From Zygaena filipendulae (taxonomy: Eukaryota > Arthropoda > Insecta > Lepidoptera > Zygaenidae): a stretch of DNA of 64,000 bases. A program made the translations under genes and the position numbers. Below, piece after piece: positions 49,374 through 60,552 of this stretch. The stretch's first letter is position 1; the number at the start of each line of letters is the position of its first letter. Below the pieces are notes generated by a model. The model was not told the DNA's origin. It made no database searches and saw only the letters and a program-made list of their open reading frames with translations. The DNA lies in assembly GCA_907165275.2 (NCBI GenBank), contig OU015663.1, positions 3,732,501 through 3,796,500 of the forward strand. Reading direction: 5' to 3'.

Positions 49374-49384
49374 ATGAGTGATAT
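49374..49384. repeat. target-site duplication of RTE insertion, right copy
   Basis: ATGAGTGATAT, identical to 48411-48421. Confidence 0.9.
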
Positions 49385-49582
49385 AGAAGCCAAAAATACT
49401 GTTTTTAGAATTTTTGTCGGTCTGTCTGTCTGTATGTTTGTATTCGTGCTACGCAAAAACTGCTGCGCCAAATTAAATGCGTTTTTTTTGTTGTATTGCT
49501 AAGGGTCTAACTTAGATACTCATGTTTCTATTTTTTCGGAATTCCATCTGGAACTCGAGATATAAAAAAAAAATGCTGGTCA

Positions 49583-49764
49583 TCCTACTAATATTACAAA
49601 TGTGAAAGTGTGGATGTATGGATGGTTGGTGGATTGGACGGGTTCGGATGAAATTTGGCATGCACGTTGTTAGGGGTACAGAGAAGGACATAGGGTACTT
49701 TTTATCCCGGAATTCCCGCGGGAACTCCGAAATTACCGCGGGTGCAACCGCGGGTCACAGCAAG
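49583..49764 (+). mobile_element. Helitron-like repeat, near complete
   Basis: TCCTACTAATATTACAAATG at the start; GAACTCCGAAATTACCGCGG and CAACCGCGGGTCACAGCAAG at the end, with CTAG mutated to CAAG. Confidence 0.85.
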
Positions 49765-50218
49765 TGTTGTAATAAGGTTTCACCTTATTTCACATAATAT
49801 TATTCTACTATCGATTTCTTTATCTTAGAAGATAAAATTTTTTATGGCGGGTGGAGCTACTTAGTTTAATCTTTTTAAGGCACCTTTTTAAGGATTTTTT
49901 TAAAGGTTTTTTTAAGGTTTTTTTTACCTTTTTATGTAACTTATGTAAGTCAATGTTTGGTCACCATTTCTAATCTTGTATGTTCTATACATACTGGTAA
50001 TATTGTGAGGTCACACATAATTTGCGCCACTGCTCCACAGTTGGCTTTAATCACCATGTCCACTACTAATTGCGAATGAGACCATAAAAAAAAATTAATT
50101 AGTACGCGACCGTTATCGAAAGTATGACTTAATGTTGCAAATGGTAATTGTATCGGAGGCGATTGCTTGACGTTTAATTAATTTAAAAAAGTTTGAGTTT
50201 TTGAATTCAAACAAACTT

Positions 50219-50616
50219 ACGGCCGCACTAAATTTAACTCACCTAATTAGTTAAATGCCAATTAGCGTTAATTTAATGAACGTCCCTGAGTGCGTCAGTT
50301 ATGTTTTTAAAATCTATACATATAAAATGCTTTGTCCTGAATAACTGATGGATCAACGCACAGCCCAAACCGCTGATCTGAGTCCAGACCTGAAACTTGG
50401 AGGGTGTGTTTTTTGTATGACGTAGGCATCCGATATATATCCGATAGAAAGGATTTTTTCAAATTCCACCCCCAAGGGGATGAAAAGGGTTTGCAAAGTT
50501 TATATGGAACAATTCCGCGAGAACTTCGAAATTATCGCGGGTGTAACCGCGCGGGTTAGCTAGTCTTTATCTACTTAAAATTAAGTAATCACTAAAACGA
50601 CTCTGAGTGCGGCTAT
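50219..50616. mobile_element. long-TIR foldback MITE interrupted by a Helitron
   Basis: The ends GGCCGCAC and CGACTCTGAGTGCGGC belong to the divergent subfamily seen at 18799. The left arm is partly deleted. The right arm is split at AAAATC by a Helitron (50313-50563), after which the arm resumes with ACTTAAAATTAAGTAATC. Confidence 0.88.
50313..50563 (+). mobile_element. non-autonomous Helitron nested in foldback MITE
   Basis: Starts TCTATACATATAAAATGC and ends in TTAGCTAG, with a GC-rich inverted repeat (CGCGGGTG...CCGCGCGG) just before the end. It interrupts an identifiable MITE arm, which fixes both boundaries. Confidence 0.88.
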
Positions 50617-50984
50617 TAGAGTTTTTTTCGTTCACTATGGATCTAATTCGCATGACAAATGACACAAATTTTGTATTTGAAGTGGAAAACATGAAAAAAA
50701 TATTTTTTGTATAGCATTACAAGATTTTGTATTTTACGAAAATCGAGATTTGAATATCGAGCTTGAGTGTACCCAATAATTATTATTATCAAATTTATGT
50801 CACATAAGGTACCTACCTACTGGTGCCTTCTTTTTAAAATTCGATAATAAACTCGTTATAAATCGAATACCTACTTGTATTTTAGCTCGTGTGAGATCAA
50901 ATTGCAGACAAGGCGACACAAAATGTGTTGTTGTGGTCAGTGAAATGGCTCTTGGCTGTGGCGACACGGTAATGGTGAAAGAAT

Positions 50985-51062
50985 CTTAAATTCAGTCCAG
51001 TATATTTTGAGTTAAATCGTAACAAACAAACAAACAAAATTAAATCCCCTTTAAAATATTAG
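50985..51062 (-). mobile_element. Helitron-like 5' fragment
   Basis: GAGTTAAATCGTAACAAACA then AACAAAC and TTAAAATATTAGTTC match the 5' half in reverse; no 3' end. Confidence 0.6.
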
Positions 51063-53139
51063 TTCAGAAGAAAATCTAAGTACCTACCGATTTCCATGAC
51101 TAACTTCAAAACCTTTTAGCGCGCATTTAAAGGTGTGGAAGTGGTGAAAACGGCGTAGTATCCTTGAGTTCCATTTCTAAAAACCAATATCATAATACTT
51201 TTCTAACGCCTACGTCATTTTTTTTTACTTGAATCTTTTTTAAACACGCATTTTTTATGATTCCTATCCGTATAATACTTAACTATTGTACGGATTTGTA
51301 TCACTGGATTTTGCAAGTCATAATTAAAAATAACTACGTTGTTATATCGCAGTCGGATAGCGGAAAAATAATTAAGTAAAGGACTCAGTTTCAGACTAGG
51401 TTTCGGATTTTGTCTAACTGGTTGATTGCAATTTGTATTTTAATCAAGGATTTGATCACCACATTATAAATAATTAACAGATTCCTTACCAAATCGATGT
51501 GCGGTATCGATACATAAAACTGAATGCTTTCAATCATAATACCTACAAGTTATGACTTAATCAGACATCCGGACGAGCCGGTAAAAGGGGTTATAAATAA
51601 AATTATTGGTACACAATAACACTAATTAACGCCGCGTGCAATATTGTGTTCAACATTAGAGTGAAGAATCTCCACATTCGAAAGGTTTGCGAAGGTACGT
51701 ATTACGTAGTCCGTAGATACTTATTCTGAACGCATTTCTTACACACAAACGTACGAAGTAAAAATTTCAACGTAATTATTACATAGGTATGTTGAAGGGT
51801 ATCCAAATATTCAGTATCTAAATCTCCGCCATATTCAACATAGTAGGTATTCGGCTGCCCTACAGTAAAACAAAGTAATTGCAGACCACAAAAACAAAAT
51901 ATACTTACTTTCTTTCTTAAGAACTTGAAATATAAAACGCGACATCAAACAGACGACCTTATTACAAATAACAATAAGTGCTTTCTACCATAATAATCAA
52001 GGTTAGAGAGGCGATTGTTAGTCGTTTTAATAAAAGCTATCCGAGGATTGCAACACTCAAACTGTCTCCTTCGTTTCGTTTCATACGAAATTCATTCAGA
52101 ATATGCACATCGGACGGGCGCAGATTCCGCGAACACCTCAAGTTATAGCCCTACAAAACGTCCGAGCGGATCATCAATGCTCAAATCGTAATATATTGAA
52201 GAATTTCGCAATTATCATATTTCATACTTATTTACGACGTCTAGCCTCCCAACCGACGTCGACTCTATCCAATGCAATACTGGGAGGTCATAAAACGTAT
52301 AAACCGCACCGGCACCATAATAAACGTGTGTTTTATTTCTTGTATAATTATATATAACATGAGCTATTTGTTTTTGGATTGTCTTCTTTTTTTGGCATTG
52401 TTACTTGAATTAAAGGGGGGATGTTTACGACCGTCTGTGGGGCGATGCACATGCCCGGCGCACGTTCGCGCGGCTTGCCTGGAGAAAACCGACGCGTTTT
52501 ACTGCGAAGCCCGAAGGGTTAAAACGTGACGTCGACGAAGTATATTCCGCAACAACTCCCGACCATCCGGGTGACGTTTACTGCACCGGAGAGTGGCAGC
52601 GATGAATTTAACGCATGGAAACGGCATAAAACAAAATGCAACCCCCCTTTACTGTGTGTTAAAATGAGGTACCGGTTTTACTGCGCAGATATGTCTCATT
52701 TGAGCACACCATTATTCACAAGCGGATAAGTTTAAATGTGTAATTTGCAAACTCGAATTGTCTATTGTTGCGGTAGGAATGAACAAATGGAATGACAACG
52801 GAGATGTCTTCATACAAATGATCAGTTTACCTACTGACTCTTCCCTCACCGAGGTAGATTATTGTATAATAATTCAGATTTTGAAGAGAAACTTTTGTGG
52901 ACAAAAATTTCGTCCGCATTACTCAATAAATGGATATGTCTGACTATCCTACGACAGACAGACAGACAATCTAGTAGACACGCGGCTTGTGAGTTGTGAC
53001 CGCTTGGGACCTGCTTCTAAACATGTTTTTCAAGAACTTTTTGTTCTCTTTTCTTCATAAGTTTCAATTTTTAACCTATGTGTGAAGTTCCATTTTTTAA
53101 TTACAGAAAGTTTGTCAAAAATTTCATACAAAGTTTTAT
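51063..53139. other. anonymous sequence with GC-richer patch at 52420-52620
   Basis: Apart from the MITE Z fragment at 51850 nothing is recognised. The GC-rich stretch has several short open frames and no protein similarity I know. Confidence 0.4.
51850..51885 (+). repeat. MITE family Z, terminal fragment
   Basis: TTCGGCTGCCCTACAGTAAA then ACAAAGTAATTGCAG matches the Z terminus. Confidence 0.75.
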
Positions 53140-53396
53140 GCAGTCGTCTTGTAGATTAATAAAAAAATATTGGACAGGTATTTTTTCATTTTTCACGTAC
53201 CTAATCAAAAAATAAAGGAGATACATTAAGTTGAAATGTCGCGTGACGGCACGCCGTGCTACAGTTTAGGACGTCAAGAGCACTCCTAAACTTTAATGCG
53301 TTTTATATTAGTATTTTTTCAATCATTTGAAAAAGCAAAAAATACGGGTCTATTATTTTTTATTAATCTACAAGATGGACTAAATAGAATTTAGAT
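53140..53396. mobile_element. MITE family W, copy 2
   Basis: Starts GTCTTGTAGATTAATAAAAA and ends TTATTAATCTACAAGATGGA, giving terminal inverted repeats of about 20 bp; contains TTGAAATGTCGCGTGACG. Confidence 0.82.
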
Positions 53397-54277
53397 TTTC
53401 ATACCCCGGATACCAGCCTATTTTCCACATAAGACTATTGCAAGACAAATAGGGATGTTGACAACTTTTAAAAATCAAAATTTTAATTAGCCCGTCTTTT
53501 TGTCTTTTGTCTTTGTTGCAGATGTTTAAATGTCAATCTTACCTAATTTTCCATTCCGCTTTGTTCGCGTATTTGCATTTTTACTTTTCAAACAGCTAAT
53601 ATAGTAAGGTACTCTTTAATGAATGACCATCTTAATAACACTTTATTTAATACACGGAAACGCGTAAACCAAATTCAGTCCTTAGCTCTACCCATCCTAC
53701 GCAATGTTAATAAACCAAAGTTCAAGCGGAGCAATCAAAAAGGCAATCATCAAAATAATTATATACAATTCGGTTTGCAATGTGCAGAAATAAGCAGTTG
53801 AGACCCAATCAGTTCGGTAGTAGTCCGTTATTAGTTAGCGTTCAGAACAAAAAGAGCTTTCATCTTTAAAAAACGTCATAACATACGAAATAAATGCATT
53901 ATAATTGTGCTTGCTGCAACATTGCAGTGAAATATGAATCAAGTATAGTAGCTCCCGGATGGTTACATTGGTTTTTAAGATAAATAATAATTAATCGAAG
54001 TATCTATAGTTCCGATACACACTTTTAATTTCACACGATAATACGCCATACTGCGTTTAAGAATCGTTTGCGATTGAGATCGTCGTGACAATAGATACAC
54101 AGCTGTAGAAACCGACAGTGAATTGAAGAACATATATACATATACAATATTACTATTATTGATGTACGTGTAAAATTTTTGTTAAGTTTTCCTCGACATT
54201 ATTCAAAAAGATGCATCGAGACCAACCGTAACTTAACTCAGTGAGGTTTGAGATAGACAGAGAATAGGGATGTTGAT

Positions 54278-54590
54278 TACTATTGAAAATCAAAATTCTA
54301 ATTAGTCCGTCAGTTAGAAAATAAAAAAACAATAGACACGTATTTTTTGCTTTTTTAAATAAATTAAAATATACAGAGATAAAGCGCATTAAAGTTTAGG
54401 ATGAGGAGGTCGTGACGTCACTAACCACAAAACCGCCATACAAACTGTCAGAATAGTGACGTCACGCGAAATTTCAACTCAATATATCGCCGTTATTTTT
54501 TGATTACGTAAAAAAAGAAAAAATACGTGTCCAATATTTTTTAATAATCTACAAGACGGACTAAAAAATAAAAATTAGTCACCATGCCCA
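54278..54590. mobile_element. MITE family W, copy 3
   Basis: AATTAGTCCGTC and ACACGTATTTTTTGC at the left are mirrored by AAAAAATACGTGTCC and TACAAGACGGACTAA at the right. It contains GTGACGTCAC twice, once in each arm. Confidence 0.85.
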
Positions 54591-56330
54591 TTATAACTAA
54601 CCTAACTCACTCGCCTCGCCATATACATAAATAATCTTACGCATATTATGTCCATCGGATCCAATTGCTTTAGAGATTTTCTGGTTCGAGGACATTTTTT
54701 TTCGTCACTCTAAAATTTTTCTCCATCCATTTCAAATGACCGAACCCATCTAAATATTTCTCTCTCTATTAATCACTACATTAAGTCTTTCATCCTGTAG
54801 TTATCGACTAGAAGTCCACCCTATAGCTGTATCCTATAGCTCTCTATCTGGAATTGAACCGGTATTAACTATAGCAGTACAAGTTAGAAGCCAAATATTT
54901 TCAACTGATGTGAGTTTACCAAATACATAGTCCTTACGTTCTTACCGAAGGTGAGCTTATCTCCGGAACCTTGTTTGCACGAGAATCGATTTCGAGTAGT
55001 CGGTGTCAGTTTTTTATGTTATTTATCGATGTTGTTATTTTTGTTGTTGATGTTATTTTGTTTTAATTAACGTCTCTCTGGCTATAAGGTTTAGTGCGTC
55101 TGAGTGCCCGAAACCCTTTTAGCCGGATGGGTATTATCCTGACAGTCGTAAAGTCCGTTTATGGCCTATAAAACCAAGTGGAGATACATAGGTAGGTACG
55201 TAAGTACATACAGTGAATGTGCATTTCGAATACTACTTGTTGCATTTTTATATGCAATATATTTTGGTTTGATTTGTAACTTCTGCCCGATGCGAAATGA
55301 CTATGACTCTTTTTTTTTTAAATCTTTTGTTTGGTTTTGTGTATTGTGTATTTCTGACGAGGTTTTTAATAATATTGTGGTTTTTATTACGTTCGCTTAT
55401 TAAGTATTTTATAGTTTGTGGTCCGCTGGGATAGCTTTGAAAAATAATTACTATATTGAGAGCAAAACTTGTGCGTGTCTGTAATACTATAAAGTAAGTA
55501 ATACGAGTACCTACTATTATTAATATCTAGTATATAAGTAATAGGTACTATTCTGGAAAGTAACCGAAGTTTTCTTCGTTTTTGATTCCAAACCACACCA
55601 CAATATGAACTTAAGTAATGCATAAAACAATAAAGTTAATTTGTATTGAAGTAAAAAAAGCTCACTAAATTTTTGCAGAATTAATAAAATTTTAATCTTT
55701 TCTGTTTACAAAAGACGACTCTGTGGGCACCATGCCAAGTCAACGCGCTTGCACATGGAATCTGTTTTCGCAAATCAACTTCAAAGACAAGCAAGTTTTA
55801 TACTTTTGCTGAGTGAATTCGCTCACATAGATTAGAGTTTATTGATGTCTGAGGGTTGATTAATTTTCATTATAAGTAATTATTAATTTATTACTTACAG
55901 AAAACTGGAGAAAAGAAATTTTTAAAAAACAAATAGTTTTAAAGACAGTTAACTTAGCTCATTCTCATTAAAGAGCTAAGGTTTTTTTTTCATTATTTTA
56001 TCGTAATCTAACGTCATAAGTACCATCTCTAAATCCTGTAAATTCAGATAGTCTGGTTACACTCTGTGTTTTGCTACACCCTCTATTTTATTTTATCTAC
56101 GAGCTACCGGCTAAGCTACAGCACGATGCAGTTTTATCGCAAGGATTGTTTGCGTCTGCACCGACCTTGCCCGCTAGCTCCACTGCCCGAAATACAGGAT
56201 GCACATAAAATTCTCAAGGGTTGGCAGTCGTAGTATTTTATTTATTTTAAGTTATTAAGCAAAAAAAAAACAAAAGCTTTCATGATAAAATACATGGCGT
56301 TTATATTGCGTTACCTATTTTGCATATTCA
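54591..56330. other. anonymous sequence left of the giant foldback
   Basis: No gene or repeat supported. Confidence 0.45.
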
Positions 56331-56339
56331 GAATTTTGG
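56331..56339. repeat. candidate 9-bp target-site duplication, left copy
   Basis: GAATTTTGG lies 6 bp outside the left inverted-repeat terminus and matches 62140-62148. Confidence 0.65.
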
Positions 56340-56477
56340 ATGTTGGTGAACTTGGCATATCATTTGCCAGCAGATCAATTTTTTTTTAGAGTTCTGTTCG
56401 CATGCAGCTGAGTTCTAGAGTTCCTGATACTTTTTAGAAATAGTTCCGGCGTTTAAACCTGAAAAAAACGCTGTTGA

Positions 56478-56514
56478 AAAAATGATCTGCTAACTTCCCG
56501 TAGCAGATCATTTT
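56478..56514. repeat. short hairpin in outer foldback arm
   Basis: AAAATGATCTGCTA and TAGCAGATCATTTT are separated by ACTTCCCG, nested inside the larger palindrome. A mirrored copy lies near 61966-62002. Confidence 0.85.
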
Positions 56515-56758
56515 CCGGAAAATCAAAAATAAAAGCGATTTTCTTTTGCGTTAAGGTTAGTTGTGGAGTTCCTGATACTTTTCAGAAATAGTTCTGGCGG
56601 TCTTACCCTAAAAAATCAATCCGTAAATATGGGTCTAGAAGTAAAAATAATTAGGTTTTAATCGTAATAAAAGGGTTTTAAAGCTGTTTTGAGGCAAGAA
56701 ACCTTTTGTTTCTTAATGTTCGATATCAGCACTCTAGAATAGAACTAGAATTAGGTGC

Positions 56759-58232
56759 AGAACTCCCGTTAAAGAGCCAGCAGATCATAGTACAAAAGTA
56801 AAAAAGTATAAAGATAAATTTTAAGTGCTTTCACCAATGCGTGGACTAGCATGTGGAGGCCGGAACTACCTCGTTTCTCACAGATAAGTATCAGAACTTC
56901 GATACAGAAGTGGATCGCAAACCAGAACTCCCGTTTAAAATCCAGCAGATCATGGTAGAGTAGTAAAAAAATTAAAAAATATATTATTTTAACAGTTCCA
57001 ATAGTACGTGGAGGCCGGAACTCCTTTGTTTCTCACAGATCAGCATCAGAACTCCGATACAGAAGTGGATCCGAGACCAGGATTCCCGTTTAAAGTCCAG
57101 CAGATCATGGTAGAGTAGTTAAAAAGTTAAAGAATATTTATTTAACAGTTCCACTAGCACGTGGAGGCCGGAACTCCTTTGTTCCTCACAGATCAGTATC
57201 AGAACTTCGATACAGAAGTGGATCGTGAACCAGAACTCCCGTTTAAAATCCAGCAGATCATGGTAGAGCAGGTAAAAAGTTAAAGAATCTTAATTTAACA
57301 GTTGCACTACCATGTGGAGGCCGGAACTCCTTTGTTTCTTACAGATCAGCATCAGCACTCCGATACGGAAGTGGATCCGAGACCAGAACTCCCGTTTAAA
57401 ATCCAGCAGATCATAGTAGAGTAGTAAAAAAAATAAAAATAAAAATTTTAACAGTTCCACTAGCACGTGGAAGCCGGAACTCCTTTGTTTCTCACATATC
57501 AGTATCAGAACTTCGATACAGAAGTAGATCCAAAACCAGAACTCCTGTTTAAAATCCGGCAGATCATAGTAGAGTAGTAAAAAAAAATAAAAATAAAAAA
57601 TTTAACAGTTCCACTAGGACGTGGAGGTCGGAACTCCATTGTTTCTCACAGATCAGTATAAGAACTTCGATACAGAAGTGGATTGCAAACCAGAACTCCT
57701 GTTTAAGATCCAGCAGATCATGGTAGAGTAGTTAAAAAATTAAAAAAATATTATTTTAACAGTTCCAATAGCACGTGGAGGCCGGAACTCCTTTGTTTCT
57801 CAAATATCAGAAACAGAACTTTGATACAGAAGTGGATCCAAAACCAGAACTCCCGTTTAAAATCCAGCAGATCATGGTAGAGTAGTTAAAAAATTAAAAA
57901 AATATTATTTTAACAGTTCCAATAGCACGTGAAGGCCGGAACTCCTTTGTTTCTCACATATTAGTACCAGAACTTTGATACAAAAGTGGATCCAAAACCA
58001 GAACTCCCGTTTAAAATCCAGCAGATCATAGTAGAGTTTAAAAAAGGTAAAGAATATTAATTTAACAGTTCCACTAGCACGTGAAGGCCGAAACACCTTT
58101 GTTTCTCACATATCAGTACCAGAACTTTGATACAAAAGTGGATCCAAAACCAGAACTCCAGTTTAAAATCCAGCAGATCATGGTTTCGAAAATGTTAAAA
58201 GTTAAAAATATTATTTTGATAGTTTGACGTAT
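56759..58232 (+). repeat. A-type tandem array in left foldback arm (about 10 units of ~153 bp)
   Basis: Units begin near 56759, 56932, 57079, 57231, 57384, 57537, 57691, 57845, 57999 and 58151, each with CAGAACTCCCGTTTAAAATC or a close variant, followed by CAGCAGATCATGGTAGAG, an A-rich stretch of variable length, AACAGTTCCA, GTGGAGGCCGGAACTCC and a CAGATCAG-like segment. The units differ by diagnostic substitutions, which allows matching with the right arm. Confidence 0.92.
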
Positions 58233-60552
58233 CACACTTATATGTTTGAGATAAAAAAATTCATATTTAATTATAGGATATAGCCAGAGATGAGAACTCT
58301 TTTCTATAGAGTGCAAGGCCACTAATTCTCTCGATCGAACCTTCTGCTGTGACCGGAACTTACATTAAAATATTTATTTATTTATTTATTTAAACTTTAT
58401 GCACATCATGGTACAAAAGGCGGACTTAATGCCACAGTGGCATTCTCTGCCAGTCAACCTTCAGGTAGTACAGAGAGCTCACTTGGCGGTGCATTTACGA
58501 TATATATTTAGATAAAAACTTACATAGATATAGATACTCACATACATACACAGACACATACATACATACATACACAAATACATACATACATACAGCAAAT
58601 ATCAGCATATCACACTTATATGTTTGGGATTTGAAAAATTCATATTTAATTATAGGATACAGTCAGAGATGGGAACTCTTTTCGATAGGGTGTGAGACCA
58701 CTAATTCTCTCGATTACATCTCCCAATGAGACCGGAACTCACATAAAAATATCAGCATATTATCACACTTTTATGTTTGAGATTAAAAAAATCATATTTA
58801 ATTATAGGATACATCCAGAGATGGGAACTCTTTTCGATAGGGTGTGAGACCACTAATTCTCTCGACTACATCTCCAAATGAGACCGGAACTCACATAAAA
58901 ATATCAGCATATCACACTTATATGTTTGGGATTTGAAAAATTCATATTTAATTATAGGATATAGCCAGAGATGGGAACTCTTTTCGATAGGGTGTAAGAC
59001 CACTAGTTCTCTCGACTACACCTCCCAATGAGACCGGAACTCACATAAAAATATCAGCATATCACACTTATATGTTTGGGATTTGAAAAATTCATATTTA
59101 ATTATAGGATACAGCCAGAGATAGGAACTCTTTTCGATAGGGTGTGAGACCACTAATTCTCTCGACTACATCTCCCAATGAGACCGGAACTCACATAAAA
59201 ATATCAGCATATCACACTTTTATGTTTGAGATTAAAAAAATCATATTTAATTATAGGATACAGCCAGAGATGGGAACTCTTTTCGATAGGGTGTAAGACC
59301 ACTAATTCTCTCGACTACATCTCCCAATGAGACCGGAACTCACATAAAAATATCAGCATATCACACTTTTATGTTTGAGATTAAAAAAATCATATTTAAT
59401 TATAGGATACAGCCAGAGATGGGAACTCTTTTCGATAGGGTGTGAGACCACTAATTCTCTCGACTACATCTCCCAATGAGACCGGAACTCACATAAAAAT
59501 ATCAGCATATCACACTTTTATGTTTGAGATTAAAAAAATCATATTTAATTATAGGATACAGCCAGAGATAGGAACTCTTTTCGATAGCTCGTAAGACCAC
59601 TAATTCTCTCAACTACACCTCCCACTGAGACCGGAACTCACATAAAAATATCAGCATATCACACTTATATGTTTGGGATTTGAAAAATTCATATTTAATT
59701 ATGGGATATAGCCAGAGATGGGAACTCTTTTCGATAGGGTGTAAGACCACTAGTTCTCTCGACTACACCTCCCAATGAGACCGGAACTCACATAAAAATA
59801 TCAGCATATCACACTTATATGTTTGGGATTTGAAAAATTCATATTTAATTATAGGATACAGCCAGAGATGGGAACTCTTTTCGATAGGGTGTGAGACCAC
59901 TAATTCTCTCGACTACATCTCCCAATGAGACCGGAACTCACATAAAAATATCAGCATATCACACTTTTATGTTTGAGATTAAAAAAATCATATTTAATTA
60001 TAGGATACAGCCAGAGATGGGAACTCTTTTCGATAGGGTGTGAGACCACTAATTCTCTCGACTACATCTCCAAATGAGACCGGAACTCACATAAAAATAT
60101 CAGCATATCACACTTATATGTTTGGGATTTGAAAAATTCATATTTAATTATAGGATACAGCCAGAGATGGGAACTCTTTTCGATAGGGTGTAAGACCACT
60201 AGTTCTCTCGACTACACCTCCCAATGAGACCGGAACTCACATAAAAATATCAGCATATCACACTTTATGTTTGAGATTAAAAAAATCATATTTAATTATA
60301 GGATACAGCCAGAGATGGGAACTCTTTTCGATAGGGTGTAAGACCACTAATTCTCTCGACTACACCTCCCAATGAGACCGGAACTTACATAAAAATATCA
60401 GCATATCACACTTTTATGTTTGAGATTAAAAAATTCATATTTAATTATAGGATACAGCCAGAGATGGGAACTCTTTTCGATAGGGTGTAAGACCACTAAT
60501 TCTCTTGACTAAACCTACCAATGAGACCGGAACTCACATAAAAACTCCAAAT
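58231..60552 (+). repeat. central B-type tandem array (14 units of ~150 bp)
   Basis: CACACTT landmarks occur near 58233, 58611, 58764, 58913, 59063, 59213, 59362, 59511, 59660, 59810, 59960, 60109, 60259 and 60407. Two subtypes exist: one with ATGTTTGGGATTTGAAAAAT, the other with ATGTTTGAGATTAAAAAAAT. All units are in one orientation, so this array is the loop between the palindrome arms. Apart from the first and last units they are almost identical, indicating recent expansion. The first unit is interrupted by a LINE tail at 58374-58596. Confidence 0.93.
58374..58596 (-). mobile_element. LINE 3' end inserted in the central B array
   Basis: TTTA repeats followed by AAACTTTATGCACATCATGG and GGCATTCTCTGCCAGTCAAC resemble the 3'-end family at 12695 and 38146. 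It splits a B unit at TTAAAATAT, and AAATAT is present on both sides (58368-58373 and 58597-58602), consistent with a short target-site duplication. CATA-type microsatellite runs fill 58550-58595. Confidence 0.8.

Larger units (their letters stand above)
48331..49585 (+). mobile_element. Helitron-like repeat split by the RTE insertion
   Basis: The 5' end TCTATACATATAATAAAATT (about 48334) leads to GATGAGTGATAT-type sequence where the RTE sits. The remainder (GTCGGTCTGTCTGTCTGTAT, CGGAATTCCATCTGGAACTC) resumes at 49385. Confidence 0.6.

Noticed and set aside
52103..52943. Cluster of short plus-strand ORFs suggesting a gene
   Set aside because: The frames are unrelated, no splice pattern joins them and no domain is recognisable.
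57905..58322. Minus-strand ORFs within the foldback arm
   Set aside because: They lie in tandem repeat units, are not preserved between units and show no protein motif.
58500..58600. Possible CRISPR-like or satellite spacing in CATA-rich sequence
   Set aside because: It is a simple microsatellite tail of the LINE insertion.
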